Below are positions 40,166-49,289 of a DNA stretch of 64,000 bases, piece after piece (within the stretch, counting starts at the first letter, position 1; each line of letters starts with the position of its first letter). The notes under the pieces were generated by a model. That model was not told where the DNA came from. It did no database searches and saw only the letters and a list, made by a program, of their open reading frames with translations. Origin of the DNA: Streptomyces mirabilis (lineage in GTDB: Bacteria > Actinomycetota > Actinomycetes > Streptomycetales > Streptomycetaceae); contig NZ_CP074102.1 of assembly GCF_018310535.1 (NCBI RefSeq), forward strand, positions 5,022,001 through 5,086,000. Direction: 5' to 3'. Made by a program: the position numbers and the translations under genes.

Positions 40166-40825
40166 TTGCACCGCCGCCGTCGCACCGCGTTCGTCCTTTC
40201 CGCCGCGATCGTCGTCGCGGCCCCCCTTCTCACGGCGTGCGGTGACGAGGCGCACCCAGGCGCCGCGGCCGTCGTCGGTGGCCGGCGGATCACGGTCGCG
40301 CAGTTGGAGAGCCGGGTGAACGAGGTGCGCTCGGCACAGCGGGCCGCCGTCAAGGACGAGGCCCAGTACGAGCAGGCCATCGCCAAGACCGGCAGCCTCA
40401 CCCGCGACACCCTGCACACCATGGTCCTCGACCAGGTCCTCGACCGGGCCGCCGAGGACGCGGGCGTGAGCGTCACCCGCGCGGACACCCAGCAGATGCG
40501 GGCGACGCTGGAGGGCCAGGCGGGCGGTGCGAAGGCGCTGGAGACGGCCTGGCTGCAGCAGTACGGGGTGGCGCCCCAGCGCCTCGACGACAACCTCCGT
40601 ACCGAGATCGAGGCCCAGAAACTCGCCGCCGCGCTCGGTGCCGACATGAACACCACCGAGGGCAAGGCCACGTTCTGGAAGGCCATGTCCGACGCGTCCA
40701 AGAAGCTGAACGTCGACCTGAACCCGCGCTACGGCGCCTGGGACGTCCAGAAGAGCAGCCGCGTCGATGCGAAGACGCCGTGGCTGCGGGAGGTCACGTC
40801 GACCGGGACGCAGCAGACGGCGTAG
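40166..40825 (+). CDS. SurA N-terminal-domain lipoprotein
   Basis: 219 residues from the TTG at 40166, with GGGAGG 5 nt upstream. Signal peptide with lipobox LTAC, Cys25. The mature part has AAVVGGRRITVAQLESRVNEV and a DTLHTMVLDQVLDRAAEDAGVSVTRADTQQ helix set, the SurA-type chaperone N-domain; no parvulin domain follows. It should act as a peptide-binding chaperone on the outer face of the membrane (inference). It precedes mazG in the same direction with a 181-nt gap containing DnaA boxes. Confidence 0.82.
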   Translation: MHRRRRTAFVLSAAIVVAAPLLTACGDEAHPGAAAVVGGRRITVAQLESRVNEVRSAQRAAVKDEAQYEQAIAKTGSLTRDTLHTMVLDQVLDRAAEDAGVSVTRADTQQMRATLEGQAGGAKALETAWLQQYGVAPQRLDDNLRTEIEAQKLAAALGADMNTTEGKATFWKAMSDASKKLNVDLNPRYGAWDVQKSSRVDAKTPWLREVTSTGTQQTA

Positions 40826-40928
40826 TGGGTCAGCAGGAGTGCAGTAGGAGCGCGGCAGGAGTGCAGTAGGAGTCCACCGGGCCGGTTGGTCAGCAGGCCA
40901 ACGCCAGGTCCTGGCCTGGGGGTAGGGC

Positions 40929-40968
40929 TGTGGATAAACGGTTCGACTCCCTCCCGGCCTGTGGATAA
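40929..40968 (-). promoter_or_regulatory. Two perfect DnaA boxes upstream of mazG
   Basis: TGTGGATAA occurs at 40929-40937 and 40960-40968, the complement of the 9-mer TTATCCACA recognised by DnaA. Both copies have the same orientation and start 31 bp apart, about three helical turns. They lie 40-80 nt upstream of the mazG start. They may make mazG, a nucleotide-pool cleaner, responsive to DnaA, or simply titrate DnaA. Confidence 0.55.
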
Positions 40969-41006
40969 CTCCTGGGGCCGTCGGCGGCGTGGGTTACGTT
41001 CGTGGG

Positions 41007-41993
41007 GTGAACGCAACCAGCTCCGACGCCACCGCCCAGGTTCCCGACCCCGGCCGTATCGTCCTGCTCACCACCAGCCACCGCGTCGCCCCCGGGCTGC
41101 TGTCCTGGCCCGCCTGGCAGGTTCTGCGCGCCGCCGACCAGGTGCTGTGCGCGGACGGCGCGCATCCGCAGCTGCCGTATCTGCGTGAGGCGGGCATCAG
41201 CGTCGACGAGGCGTCCCCCGATGCCCAGGACCTGGTGGACGCCTGCGCCGAGGGCCGCACGGTGGTCGTCGTAGCCACCGGCGAGGGCGAGCCGCGCCTC
41301 ACCGACGGCCTGGCCCGCCTCGCCGGCTCCGGCCGCATACAGATGCCGGACCTGGAGCTGCTCCCGGCCTCGTACGACCTGCCGGGCGCCCGCCTCCTCG
41401 ACCTCGTCCAGGTCATGGACCGTATCCGCGTCGAGTGCCCGTGGTCGTCCCAGCAGACCCACAAGGGCCTCGCGAAGTACGGGATCGAGGAGGCGTACGA
41501 GCTTGTCGAGGCGATCGAGGAGGGCGACCGGGACGAGCTCAGGGAAGAGCTCGGCGACGTTCTGCTCCAGGTCGTCTTCCACGCCAGGATCGCGGAGGAG
41601 GACGCCGCGGCACCCTTCTCCATCGACGACGTGGCCGGCGGCATCGTCACCAAGCTGATCCACCGCCACCCGCACGTGTTCGGCGACGAGACGGCCACGA
41701 CCCCCGAGGAGGTCAAGGAGCACTGGCTGCGCACCAAGGCCGAGGAGAAGCGGCGGACGTCCGTGACGGAGGGGATACCGCTGGGTCAGCCGGGCCTGGC
41801 CCTCGCGGCGAAGCTGGCATCGCGCGTGCGCACGGCGGGACTTGAGGTCGAACTCCCCCGAGGCGAAGGCGTCGGCTACGAACTGCTGGCCATCGCCGCC
41901 CACGCGGAGGCCGAGGGAGTGGACCCGGAAGCCGCCCTGCGCGCGGCCGCGCGGGCTTACCGGGACGCGATCCGGGCGACGGAGACGGGCTGA
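41007..41993 (+). CDS. mazG: Nucleoside triphosphate pyrophosphohydrolase MazG
   Basis: 328 residues from the GTG at 41007; an earlier in-frame GTG at 40989 is less likely. The N-terminal part (IVLLTTSHRVAPGLLSWPAWQVL) is the actinobacterial extension with a tetrapyrrole-methylase-like look. The MazG domain starts at RVECPWSSQQTHKGLAKYGIEEAYELVEAI and has metal ligands in E-E-AYELVEAIEEGDRDELREELGDVL. MazG hydrolyses (d)NTPs to NMP and PPi and removes damaged nucleotides. TACGTT (40995-41000) ends 6 nt before the GTG and there is no ribosome site, suggesting leaderless mRNA. Confidence 0.93.
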   Translation: MNATSSDATAQVPDPGRIVLLTTSHRVAPGLLSWPAWQVLRAADQVLCADGAHPQLPYLREAGISVDEASPDAQDLVDACAEGRTVVVVATGEGEPRLTDGLARLAGSGRIQMPDLELLPASYDLPGARLLDLVQVMDRIRVECPWSSQQTHKGLAKYGIEEAYELVEAIEEGDRDELREELGDVLLQVVFHARIAEEDAAAPFSIDDVAGGIVTKLIHRHPHVFGDETATTPEEVKEHWLRTKAEEKRRTSVTEGIPLGQPGLALAAKLASRVRTAGLEVELPRGEGVGYELLAIAAHAEAEGVDPEAALRAAARAYRDAIRATETG

Positions 41994-42038
41994 GGAAACG
42001 GAAGCGGGGAGGGAGGGGGAGGGGGAGGGACCCCAGAG

Positions 42039-43250
42039 CTACCTGCCGGGGGCGCGGCTTGTCGGGTTGTGCCAGTTGGGGTGGGGGCGGTCCAGGAGCC
42101 ACTCCGCGGGGCCCAGGGGGCGGGGGCGGCTGGGGTCGGCGGGTGGGAGGAGGTCGTGGAAGATCTGTTCCGGCGGGGTGCCGAGGGCGGGGAGGGCCGC
42201 GGCGATCTCCTCGAGGAGCTGGGGCGGGCCGGCGAGATAGACGTCGTGGCGGGCCCAGCCGGCGCGGTTGCCCAGCGCGGTCAGCAGCCGCTCGGTGGCC
42301 TGGGCCTTGGGGCGGCCGGGGGCAGGGGTGATGAAGGTGACGCCGAGGCGGGGTAACCGGGACTGGAGTCGTTCCACGGCCGACCGGTCGTAGAGGTACG
42401 AGGTGTCGCGGGCCACGAGGAACAGCCGGGCCTCGTGCGTGGCGTCGAGTTGCTGGAGCAGCGCCTTGACCGGGGCCCATCCGGTGCCGGCCGCGATGAA
42501 GGTCAGCGGCCGTTCCACCGGCGCCCGCAGGGTCAGACCGCCGCCGGGTGCGCCGAGCCGCAGGACATCACCCTCTCGGGTCTGCCGGACCAGGGCGGTG
42601 GACAGCACCCCGTCCTCGACGCGGCTGACGTGCAGGTCGACGGTGTGGTCGGCGCGAGGGGCGTTGCCGAGCGAGTACGGACGCCAGATGCCCGGCAGGT
42701 GCGGGACGCCGACGCTGACGTACTGGCCGGGGGAGTAGCGCAGCCGGTCGTGCGGGCGGAGGGTCAGTACGACGAGGTCGTCGCCGTGCCGGGTCCGGGA
42801 CACGACCTCGGCGTCCCACCAGGGCGGTTCACCCTCGTGCTGTGCCTCCCACGCGCCCTGGAGCATGACGTTCGTGATCGCCCCGTATGCCTCGGCCCAG
42901 GCCTTCTCGGCCTCCGCGTTCCACGCCGACCCCGCGACGGCGGCGAACGCGGCGATCAGGCTCGCCCCCACGGCGGCGTAGTGCTCCGGCTCGGCCAGGT
43001 ACTTCCGGTGGTCCCGTCCCAGCTCCCGCAGATATCCCGGCAGCGTCGGATCCTCCAGCCGCTCCATCACATAGGTGAGTGCCGCGAACAACCGGTCCCG
43101 CTGTCGCTCCATGTCCTCCGGGAAGTCCAGGGGGAAGAGCCCGCGGACGTCCGGGTTGTGCCGGAAGAGATGCGAGTAGAAGTACTTGACCGCGAACTCG
43201 GCCCGTCTCTCGACGACCGCGAAGCTGGATCTGAGTATTTCGGGGTCCAC
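42039..43250 (-). CDS. Flavohaemoglobin-like globin/FAD-NAD reductase, contains a TTA codon
   Basis: 403 residues from a GTG. Residues 1-140 are a globin (FAVKYFYSHLFRHNPDVRGLFP; LGRDHRKYLAEPEHYAAVG with the haem-region His). From about 150 comes a ferredoxin-reductase module with FAD motif RPYSLGN and NAD motif GTGWAPVKALLQQL. Flavohaemoglobins oxidise NO to nitrate with O2 and NAD(P)H, or act as oxygen-binding reductases. The C-terminal 20 residues are an added Pro-rich tail. Leu299 is encoded by TTA (complement of 42354-42356), so expression should depend on bldA. It is divergent from the P450 gene; a redox-partner role is possible but unproven. Confidence 0.88.
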   Translation of the reverse strand: MDPEILRSSFAVVERRAEFAVKYFYSHLFRHNPDVRGLFPLDFPEDMERQRDRLFAALTYVMERLEDPTLPGYLRELGRDHRKYLAEPEHYAAVGASLIAAFAAVAGSAWNAEAEKAWAEAYGAITNVMLQGAWEAQHEGEPPWWDAEVVSRTRHGDDLVVLTLRPHDRLRYSPGQYVSVGVPHLPGIWRPYSLGNAPRADHTVDLHVSRVEDGVLSTALVRQTREGDVLRLGAPGGGLTLRAPVERPLTFIAAGTGWAPVKALLQQLDATHEARLFLVARDTSYLYDRSAVERLQSRLPRLGVTFITPAPGRPKAQATERLLTALGNRAGWARHDVYLAGPPQLLEEIAAALPALGTPPEQIFHDLLPPADPSRPRPLGPAEWLLDRPHPNWHNPTSRAPGR

Positions 43251-43451
43251 GGCGCGAATTTAGGGAGGCGGCGAGCCGTGGAGTCAAACAGCAGCCGATT
43301 CAGGGATGGTCCGGGATGAAAGGGACGCTGCTTGTGTCACCGCTCACCCCGCTCCCCCTCCCTCCGGCATGCCGCCCCGCTCTTCCCCGCCCTTCGCCGG
43401 CCCCTCCCTCCGCCGTGCCGTCCTTCCCCTCCCTCCGGATACCGTCAGGGA

Positions 43452-44735
43452 GTGACCGATCAGCCGCCTCCGTTCAGCCCCGCTCCCGAACTCTTCACCT
43501 GGGAGTTCGCCAGTGATCCCTACCCCGCGTACGCCTGGCTGCGGGAGCACGCCCCCGTGCACTGGACGCGGCTGCCGAGTGGGGTGGAGGCCTGGTTGGT
43601 GACGCGGTACGCGGACGCCAAGCAGGCGCTCGCCGACGCGCGGCTCAGCAAGAATCCGGCGCACCACGACGAACCCGCCCACGCGAAAGGGAAGACGGGT
43701 ATTCCAGGGGAGCGCAAGGCCGAGTTGATGACACATCTGCTGAACATCGACCCGCCGGACCACACCCGGCTGCGGCGGCTGGTCTCGAAGGCGTTCACGC
43801 CGCGACGGGTGGCCGAGTTCGCGCCGCGTGTGCAGGAGCTCACCGATCAGCTGATCGACCAGTTCGCGCAGAAGGGTTCCGCCGACCTGATCCACGAGTT
43901 CGCGTTCCCGCTTCCCATCTACGCCATTTGCGACCTGCTGGGCGTACCCCGCGAGGACCAGGACGACTTCCGTGACTGGGCGGGGATGATGATCCGGCAC
44001 GGTGGCGGGCCGCGGGGCGGGGTCGCGCGGTCGGTCAAGAAGATGCGCGGGTATCTGCTCGAGCTCATTCACAAGAAGCGGGAAGGCCTTCCGGATACGC
44101 CCGCGCCCGGTGAGGACCTCATCTCCGGCCTCATCCGCGCGTCCGACCACGGCGAGCACCTCACGGAGAACGAGGCCGCCGCCATGGCCTTCATCCTGCT
44201 CTTCGCCGGGTTCGAGACGACCGTCAATCTCATCGGCAACGGCACGTACGCCCTACTCACCCACCCCGAGCAGCGCGCGCGCCTCCAGAAGTCCCTCGCC
44301 GCCCACGAACGCGAACTCCTCGAGACCGGCGTCGAGGAACTCCTGCGTTATGACGGGCCCGTGGAACTGGCCACGTGGCGGTTCGCCACCGCGGCCGTCC
44401 GCATCGGCGGTCAGGACATCGCACCCGGCGACCCCGTCCTCGTGGTCCTCGCGGCTGCGGACCGTGACCCCGCGCGGTTCGAACGGCCGGACACACTCGA
44501 CCTCTCCCGCCGTGACAACCAACACCTCGGCTACGGCCACGGCATCCACTACTGTCTCGGCGCCCCGCTCGCCCGGCTGGAGGGCCAGACCGCGCTCGCC
44601 ACTCTTCTCACCCGTCTCCCCGACCTTCAACTCGCGGGAGATTCAACCGATTTGCGCTGGCGCGGCGGACTCATTATGCGCGGATTGCGCACGCTTCCAG
44701 TGGAGTTCACGCCTCCGGTACTGGTCTCGAGATAG
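43452..44735 (+). CDS. Cytochrome P450
   Basis: 427 residues from the GTG at 43452. The I-helix oxygen-binding motif is FAGFETT (251-257), the ExxR motif ELLR (296-299) and the haem loop YGHGIHYCLGAPLARLEG with Cys368 as thiolate ligand. It is a soluble bacterial class-I P450 of the CYP105/107 type, which hydroxylate macrolides, fatty acids or xenobiotics. No ferredoxin gene is adjacent. TACCGT (43440-43445) ends 6 nt before the GTG with no proper ribosome site, pointing to a leaderless mRNA. Substrate cannot be told from sequence. Confidence 0.95.
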   Translation: MTDQPPPFSPAPELFTWEFASDPYPAYAWLREHAPVHWTRLPSGVEAWLVTRYADAKQALADARLSKNPAHHDEPAHAKGKTGIPGERKAELMTHLLNIDPPDHTRLRRLVSKAFTPRRVAEFAPRVQELTDQLIDQFAQKGSADLIHEFAFPLPIYAICDLLGVPREDQDDFRDWAGMMIRHGGGPRGGVARSVKKMRGYLLELIHKKREGLPDTPAPGEDLISGLIRASDHGEHLTENEAAAMAFILLFAGFETTVNLIGNGTYALLTHPEQRARLQKSLAAHERELLETGVEELLRYDGPVELATWRFATAAVRIGGQDIAPGDPVLVVLAAADRDPARFERPDTLDLSRRDNQHLGYGHGIHYCLGAPLARLEGQTALATLLTRLPDLQLAGDSTDLRWRGGLIMRGLRTLPVEFTPPVLVSR

Positions 44736-44814
44736 CGGGCGACCATACACCCGTGGGCGCGCAAACCTGACACGCTCTCAACTCTGTGATCTTCACGTGA
44801 TCTACGCTGCATCG

Positions 44815-44827
44815 ACTTGTGACAAGT
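44815..44827. promoter_or_regulatory. Inverted repeat upstream of the first rpf gene
   Basis: ACTTGT-G-ACAAGT is a perfect 13-bp palindrome, 79 nt before the ATG at 44907. A direct repeat GTGATCT lies a little upstream (about 44786-44803). The position suits an operator for the resuscitation hydrolase gene. The protein that binds it is unknown. Confidence 0.35.
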
Positions 44828-44906
44828 GTTCGGGTGCGGATACGTTCACTCGTCAACGCGACTCACACGTCGCGTAGTCACCTGCTGTCACGCGAAAGGC
44901 TTCCGC

Positions 44907-45905
44907 ATGCTCTCCGGGAACGGCCGCCATCGTCGCCCCCGTCAGGCCCCGGCCCTCATCGTCGCGGCAGGAGTGACCGGATCCGCCATCGCGATCCCGT
45001 TGCTCGGTGCCACCAGCGCGAGCGCGGCCGACGGCACCACGTGGGACCGGGTCGCCGAGTGCGAGAGTGCCGGCCAGTGGAGTGCCGACAGCGGCAACGG
45101 GTACTACGGCGGGCTCCAGATCAGCCAGGCGGACTGGGAGAAGTACGGCGGTCTCACTTACGCGTCGAGCGCCGACGAGGCCAGCCGCTCGCAGCAGATA
45201 GCCATCGCCGAGAAGCTCCTCGACGACCAGGGCCTCACCCCCTGGCCGACCTGTGGACCGCTCTCCGGGCTGAGCAGGAACTCGGGCGACATCCTGGTCG
45301 ACACGGGAGTGGCGAACGATTCGTCCAACGGATCGAATTCATCCGGTTCGTCCAGTTCGTCCGCGACTTCGACCCCGTCCGCCTCGTCCGGCTCGACGTC
45401 CGATTCGTCTTCGTCTGATTCGTCTTCGTCCGGTTCGTCCTCGAAGGCGACCGGGAACGCGACCAAGAACACGACGAAGGCCGACACCGGCGGCGGCGAT
45501 CAGGGAGCGGACAACTCCGACACGGAATCGACGAAGGGCGACAGCTCGGGCAACTCCGGCCAGGGTGACGACTCTTCCGGTGCGTCCGAGAACGCGACGG
45601 CCGGCGCCGGGCGCCACCGCGGCGACAACGCGGACGAGAACGCCACCGACAGCGCCGCGGACGGCCGTACCGACGACTCCTCCGGGCGGCATGCCTCGCG
45701 CGGCGCCGGTGCCTCCCGTGATGTCGTCGACGGCTCCTATGTGGTGCGCGCCGGAGACAATCTCTGGACCATCGCGGACGCCCTCGACCTCGAAGGCGGA
45801 TGGGCCGAGCTGTACGACGCGAACAAGAAGACGGTCGGCGTCGACCCGAACCTCATCCTCCCCGGTCAGAGCCTTGCAGTTGGTGCTGAATCGGGCGAAA
45901 AGTAG
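44907..45905 (+). CDS. Resuscitation-promoting-factor (Rpf) cell-wall hydrolase with LysM domain
   Basis: 332 residues from the ATG at 44907. A signal peptide is cleaved after ATSASA (residue 40). The Rpf lysozyme-like domain runs to about 125 (TTWDRVAECESAGQWSADSGNGYYGGLQIS), with catalytic Glu in CES (residue 53). A long Ser/Thr/Asp/Asn-rich linker (about 145-280) leads to one C-terminal LysM (SYVVRAGDNLWTIADALDLEGGWAELYDANKK). Rpf proteins cleave peptidoglycan and promote spore germination and regrowth. It is the first of two adjacent rpf genes; it has no riboswitch leader, unlike the second. Confidence 0.93.
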   Translation: MLSGNGRHRRPRQAPALIVAAGVTGSAIAIPLLGATSASAADGTTWDRVAECESAGQWSADSGNGYYGGLQISQADWEKYGGLTYASSADEASRSQQIAIAEKLLDDQGLTPWPTCGPLSGLSRNSGDILVDTGVANDSSNGSNSSGSSSSSATSTPSASSGSTSDSSSSDSSSSGSSSKATGNATKNTTKADTGGGDQGADNSDTESTKGDSSGNSGQGDDSSGASENATAGAGRHRGDNADENATDSAADGRTDDSSGRHASRGAGASRDVVDGSYVVRAGDNLWTIADALDLEGGWAELYDANKKTVGVDPNLILPGQSLAVGAESGEK

Positions 45906-46039
45906 GGGCAGTTCGCGTCATGGTTCGCCGTGTAATGTCCGGTTTGGCGCGAGTGAGAGATGGATCTCAAAGGCCCTGATCGTCTTTGGAATTCAGCCGA
46001 TCGACTGCTTACGGTCATGACCGCTCGCCACAGCGGGCC

Positions 46040-46230
46040 CCGACGGTCGCCAACGCCGAATCCTGCCAACGGCCGTACGGGAACAGTCGACGCGTCAGCG
46101 CCGTAGGCAGGAGCGGGGGACCCAAGGTAAGTGCCGCACCCGGTAGTTGACCGGGAGTGGCTTGGGGTGAAGCCGAGCGCTCAGAGCGCACGGCCGGGCA
46201 CTCACCCGCCCGAACCCGACAGCTCACCTC
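46040..46230 (+). ncRNA. c-di-AMP riboswitch (ydaO/yuaA type) controlling the second rpf gene
   Basis: The 351-nt leader of the 46257 gene contains the conserved ydaO elements: GCCGAATCCTGCC (about 46055-46067), GCAGGAGCGGGGGACCCA (about 46107-46124), GGGGTGAAGCCGAGCG (about 46164-46179) and CGAACCCGACAGCTCACC (about 46211-46228). This class binds cyclic di-AMP and, as known in streptomycetes, switches off rpfA when c-di-AMP is high. The boundaries are approximate. Confidence 0.9.
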
Positions 46231-46256
46231 GCAGGCGTCGGTGAGGGGATCTCTCC

Positions 46257-46976
46257 ATGCTGTTTTCCAGCAAGGGCAAGCACCGCCGTCCGACCGTTTT
46301 CAACCGGACGACCCGTGTCGCCACGCTCGCCGGTGTCACCGGTGTCGCCATTGCCGCTCCGCTGATGGCGGCCGGCAGCGCCTCCGCCGCCACCGCCTCC
46401 GAGTGGGACGCCGTCGCCCAGTGCGAGTCCGGCGGGAACTGGTCCATCAACACCGGCAACGGCTACTACGGCGGTCTGCAGTTCTCGGCCTCCACCTGGG
46501 CCGCGTACGGCGGCACCGCGTACGCCGCGACCGCCAACCAGGCCTCCAAGTCGCAGCAGATCACCATCGGCGAGAAGGTCCTCGCCGCGCAGGGCAAGGG
46601 CGCCTGGCCGACCTGTGGCACGGGCCTGTCGGGCGCCGCGTACACCGGCGGCGCGAGCGCCCCGTCGACCTCGTCCTCCTCGAACAGCTCCTCGTCGAAC
46701 AGCTCGCCGAGCACCAGTACCGCCACCCGCTCGACGGACACCGCGGCCTCCCGTTCGGCGTCCCGCCCGGCCGCCGAGAAGACCGTCTCCACCCCGACCG
46801 GCAAGAAGGTCAAGAAGGGTGACGGCGAGTACAAGGTCGTCAAGGGTGACAGCCTCAGCTCGATCGCCGAGAAGAAGAAGGTCAAGGGCGGCTGGCAGCA
46901 GCTGTTCAAGCTGAACAAGGACATCGTCGACGACGCCGACTTCATCTACCCGGGTCAGCAGCTTCACCTCAGCTGA
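46257..46976 (+). CDS. rpfA: Resuscitation-promoting factor RpfA-like, Rpf plus LysM
   Basis: 239 residues. A signal peptide is cleaved after GSASA (about residue 44). The Rpf domain (ASEWDAVAQCESGGNWSINTGNGYYGGLQFS) carries catalytic Glu57 in CESGG. A Ser/Thr linker (about 130-175) leads to a LysM (GEYKVVKGDSLSSIAEKKKVKGGWQQLFKLNKD). It hydrolyses cell-wall glycan and aids germination. Its long leader is a c-di-AMP riboswitch, linking wall cleavage to second-messenger level. The 3' end of the ORF (GCAGCTTCACCTCAGC) is duplicated just after the stop. A perfect terminator follows at 47074. Confidence 0.95.
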   Translation: MLFSSKGKHRRPTVFNRTTRVATLAGVTGVAIAAPLMAAGSASAATASEWDAVAQCESGGNWSINTGNGYYGGLQFSASTWAAYGGTAYAATANQASKSQQITIGEKVLAAQGKGAWPTCGTGLSGAAYTGGASAPSTSSSSNSSSSNSSPSTSTATRSTDTAASRSASRPAAEKTVSTPTGKKVKKGDGEYKVVKGDSLSSIAEKKKVKGGWQQLFKLNKDIVDDADFIYPGQQLHLS

Positions 46977-47073
46977 TGATCGGCAGCTTCACCTCAGCCG
47001 AATGACAGGTCCCTCATAAAAGGGGTCTCCACACTGGAGGCCCCGATGAGGGTCACCCCCGTCCCCACGGGCC

Positions 47074-47120
47074 CCCCGCTCCGGTGCGTGTTCCCCCGTA
47101 CGCACCGGAGCGGGGTTTTT
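47074..47120 (+). terminator. Rho-independent terminator after rpfA
   Basis: A perfect 16-bp stem (47074-47089 with 47100-47115, arm beginning CCCCGCTCCG) has a 10-nt loop and a TTTTT tail. A smaller hairpin GGGGTCTCC/GGAGGCCCC (about 47020-47044) precedes it. Confidence 0.93.
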
Positions 47121-47130
47121 CGTATCAGGC

Positions 47131-47186
47131 GTTTCGTGCCGAGCGTTTCGTGCCGAGCGTTTCGTGCCGAGCGTTTCGTACCCGGA
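47131..47186. repeat. 14-bp tandem repeat upstream of eno
   Basis: GTTTCGTGCCGAGC is repeated exactly three times (47131-47144, 47145-47158, 47159-47172), with a fourth diverged copy to 47186. It follows the rpfA terminator and precedes the eno promoter region. Copy number is likely to vary between strains. Confidence 0.9.
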
Positions 47187-47201
47187 TTTCGGTACCCGTT
47201 T

Positions 47202-47220
47202 TTGTTCCGTTCTGGAACAA
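47202..47220. promoter_or_regulatory. Perfect inverted repeat in the eno promoter region
   Basis: TTGTTCC-gttct-GGAACAA, with 7-bp arms and 19 bp in total, lies 128 nt before the eno start. A possible -10 (TAGGCT, 47282-47287) lies between it and the start. The symmetry and position suggest an operator. It does not match the LexA or Rex patterns. Confidence 0.5.
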
Positions 47221-47284
47221 TGTGTACGTTCAGTTCTGCCCAAGGGGTGGGCGACCGGCTGGCCGATCCCCCCGGGGCGGTTAG

Positions 47285-48628
<1,344 letters not shown>

Positions 48629-48661
48629 CACCCGCCGAGGGTCAAGCCTTAGCCAGTCGTA

Positions 48662-48706
48662 CGTACGTCCCCGTACCCGGTCCCGTACCGTGTCCGGGGA
48701 CGTACG
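48662..48706 (+). terminator. Hairpin in the eno-divIC spacer
   Basis: CGTACGTCCCC (48662-48672) pairs perfectly with GGGGACGTACG (48696-48706) around a 23-nt loop that can itself pair weakly. There is no T run. It is either a partial terminator of eno or a 5' structure of the next mRNA. Confidence 0.5.
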
Positions 48707-48729
48707 CGCGTGTGAACGGGAGGCGGGAC

Positions 48730-49206
48730 ATGGCCGTGAAGGACCGGGACCGGTTCTCCACCGCGACCAGGCTGAAGCTGCTCGGCGAGCAGACGGCGGC
48801 CCGGGTCTACCGCTCGCAGACCAAGCGCCAGGCCCGCCGCTCGCGCCTGACCGGCCGCGCCGCGCTGCTGGCTCTCGTACTCTGTTCTCTGATCGTGGCC
48901 CTCGCGTACCCGATAAGGCAGTACGTGTCCCAGCGCGCCGAGATCGCCGATCTGGAGCGAAAGCAGGAACAGGCCCGCGCCCGGGTCGAACAGCTGCGCG
49001 ACCTCAAGGCGCGCTGGCAGGACGACGCGTACGCGAAGCAGCAGATCCGGGAACGGCTGCACTATGTGATGCCGGGCGAGACCGGATACATCGTGATCGA
49101 CCCGGACGCGGCGAAGCAGTCGCGTGCGGATCTGGGGGTGGCAGCCCGCCCCTGGTACGCCAACGTCTGGGACGGCGTCGACAAGTCGGACCACTCCGAC
49201 CGGTGA
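48730..49206 (+). CDS. FtsB/DivIC-type septum formation initiator
   Basis: 158 residues from the ATG at 48730, with GGGAGG about 7 nt upstream. A basic cytoplasmic tail (1-43) precedes one membrane helix (about 44-63, AALLALVLCSLIVALAYPI). An extracellular coiled coil (about 68-97) and the conserved RLHYVMPGETGYIVIDP segment follow. This is the FtsB/DivIC family, which joins FtsQ/DivIB and FtsL to activate septal wall synthesis. Its place between eno and DUF501/ppx is the standard actinobacterial order. Confidence 0.93.
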   Translation: MAVKDRDRFSTATRLKLLGEQTAARVYRSQTKRQARRSRLTGRAALLALVLCSLIVALAYPIRQYVSQRAEIADLERKQEQARARVEQLRDLKARWQDDAYAKQQIRERLHYVMPGETGYIVIDPDAAKQSRADLGVAARPWYANVWDGVDKSDHSDR

Positions 49207-49260
49207 GCTGATGGCCGGTGACCTGACGACCGGTGAACTGATGACCGGTGAACCGGTGAA
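49199..49260. repeat. Degenerate 15-bp repeat CCGGTGAxCTGATGx
   Basis: CCGGTGA recurs with 15-bp spacing four times, then twice 8 bp apart, starting at the stop of the divIC-like gene and filling the short spacer before the DUF501 gene. It is a small expandable repeat with no known role. Confidence 0.6.
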
Positions 49261-49289
49261 TCGAAGAAGAAAGAGACTTGAGCACAGGC

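Noticed and set aside
44786..44803. TGTGATCTTCACGTGATC before the first rpf gene as a Crp site
   Set aside because: The right half does not give the inverted TCACA; it is better described as a direct repeat GTGATCT.
45158..45160. TTA in the first rpf gene
   Set aside because: It straddles two codons (ACT TAC) and is not an in-frame UUA.
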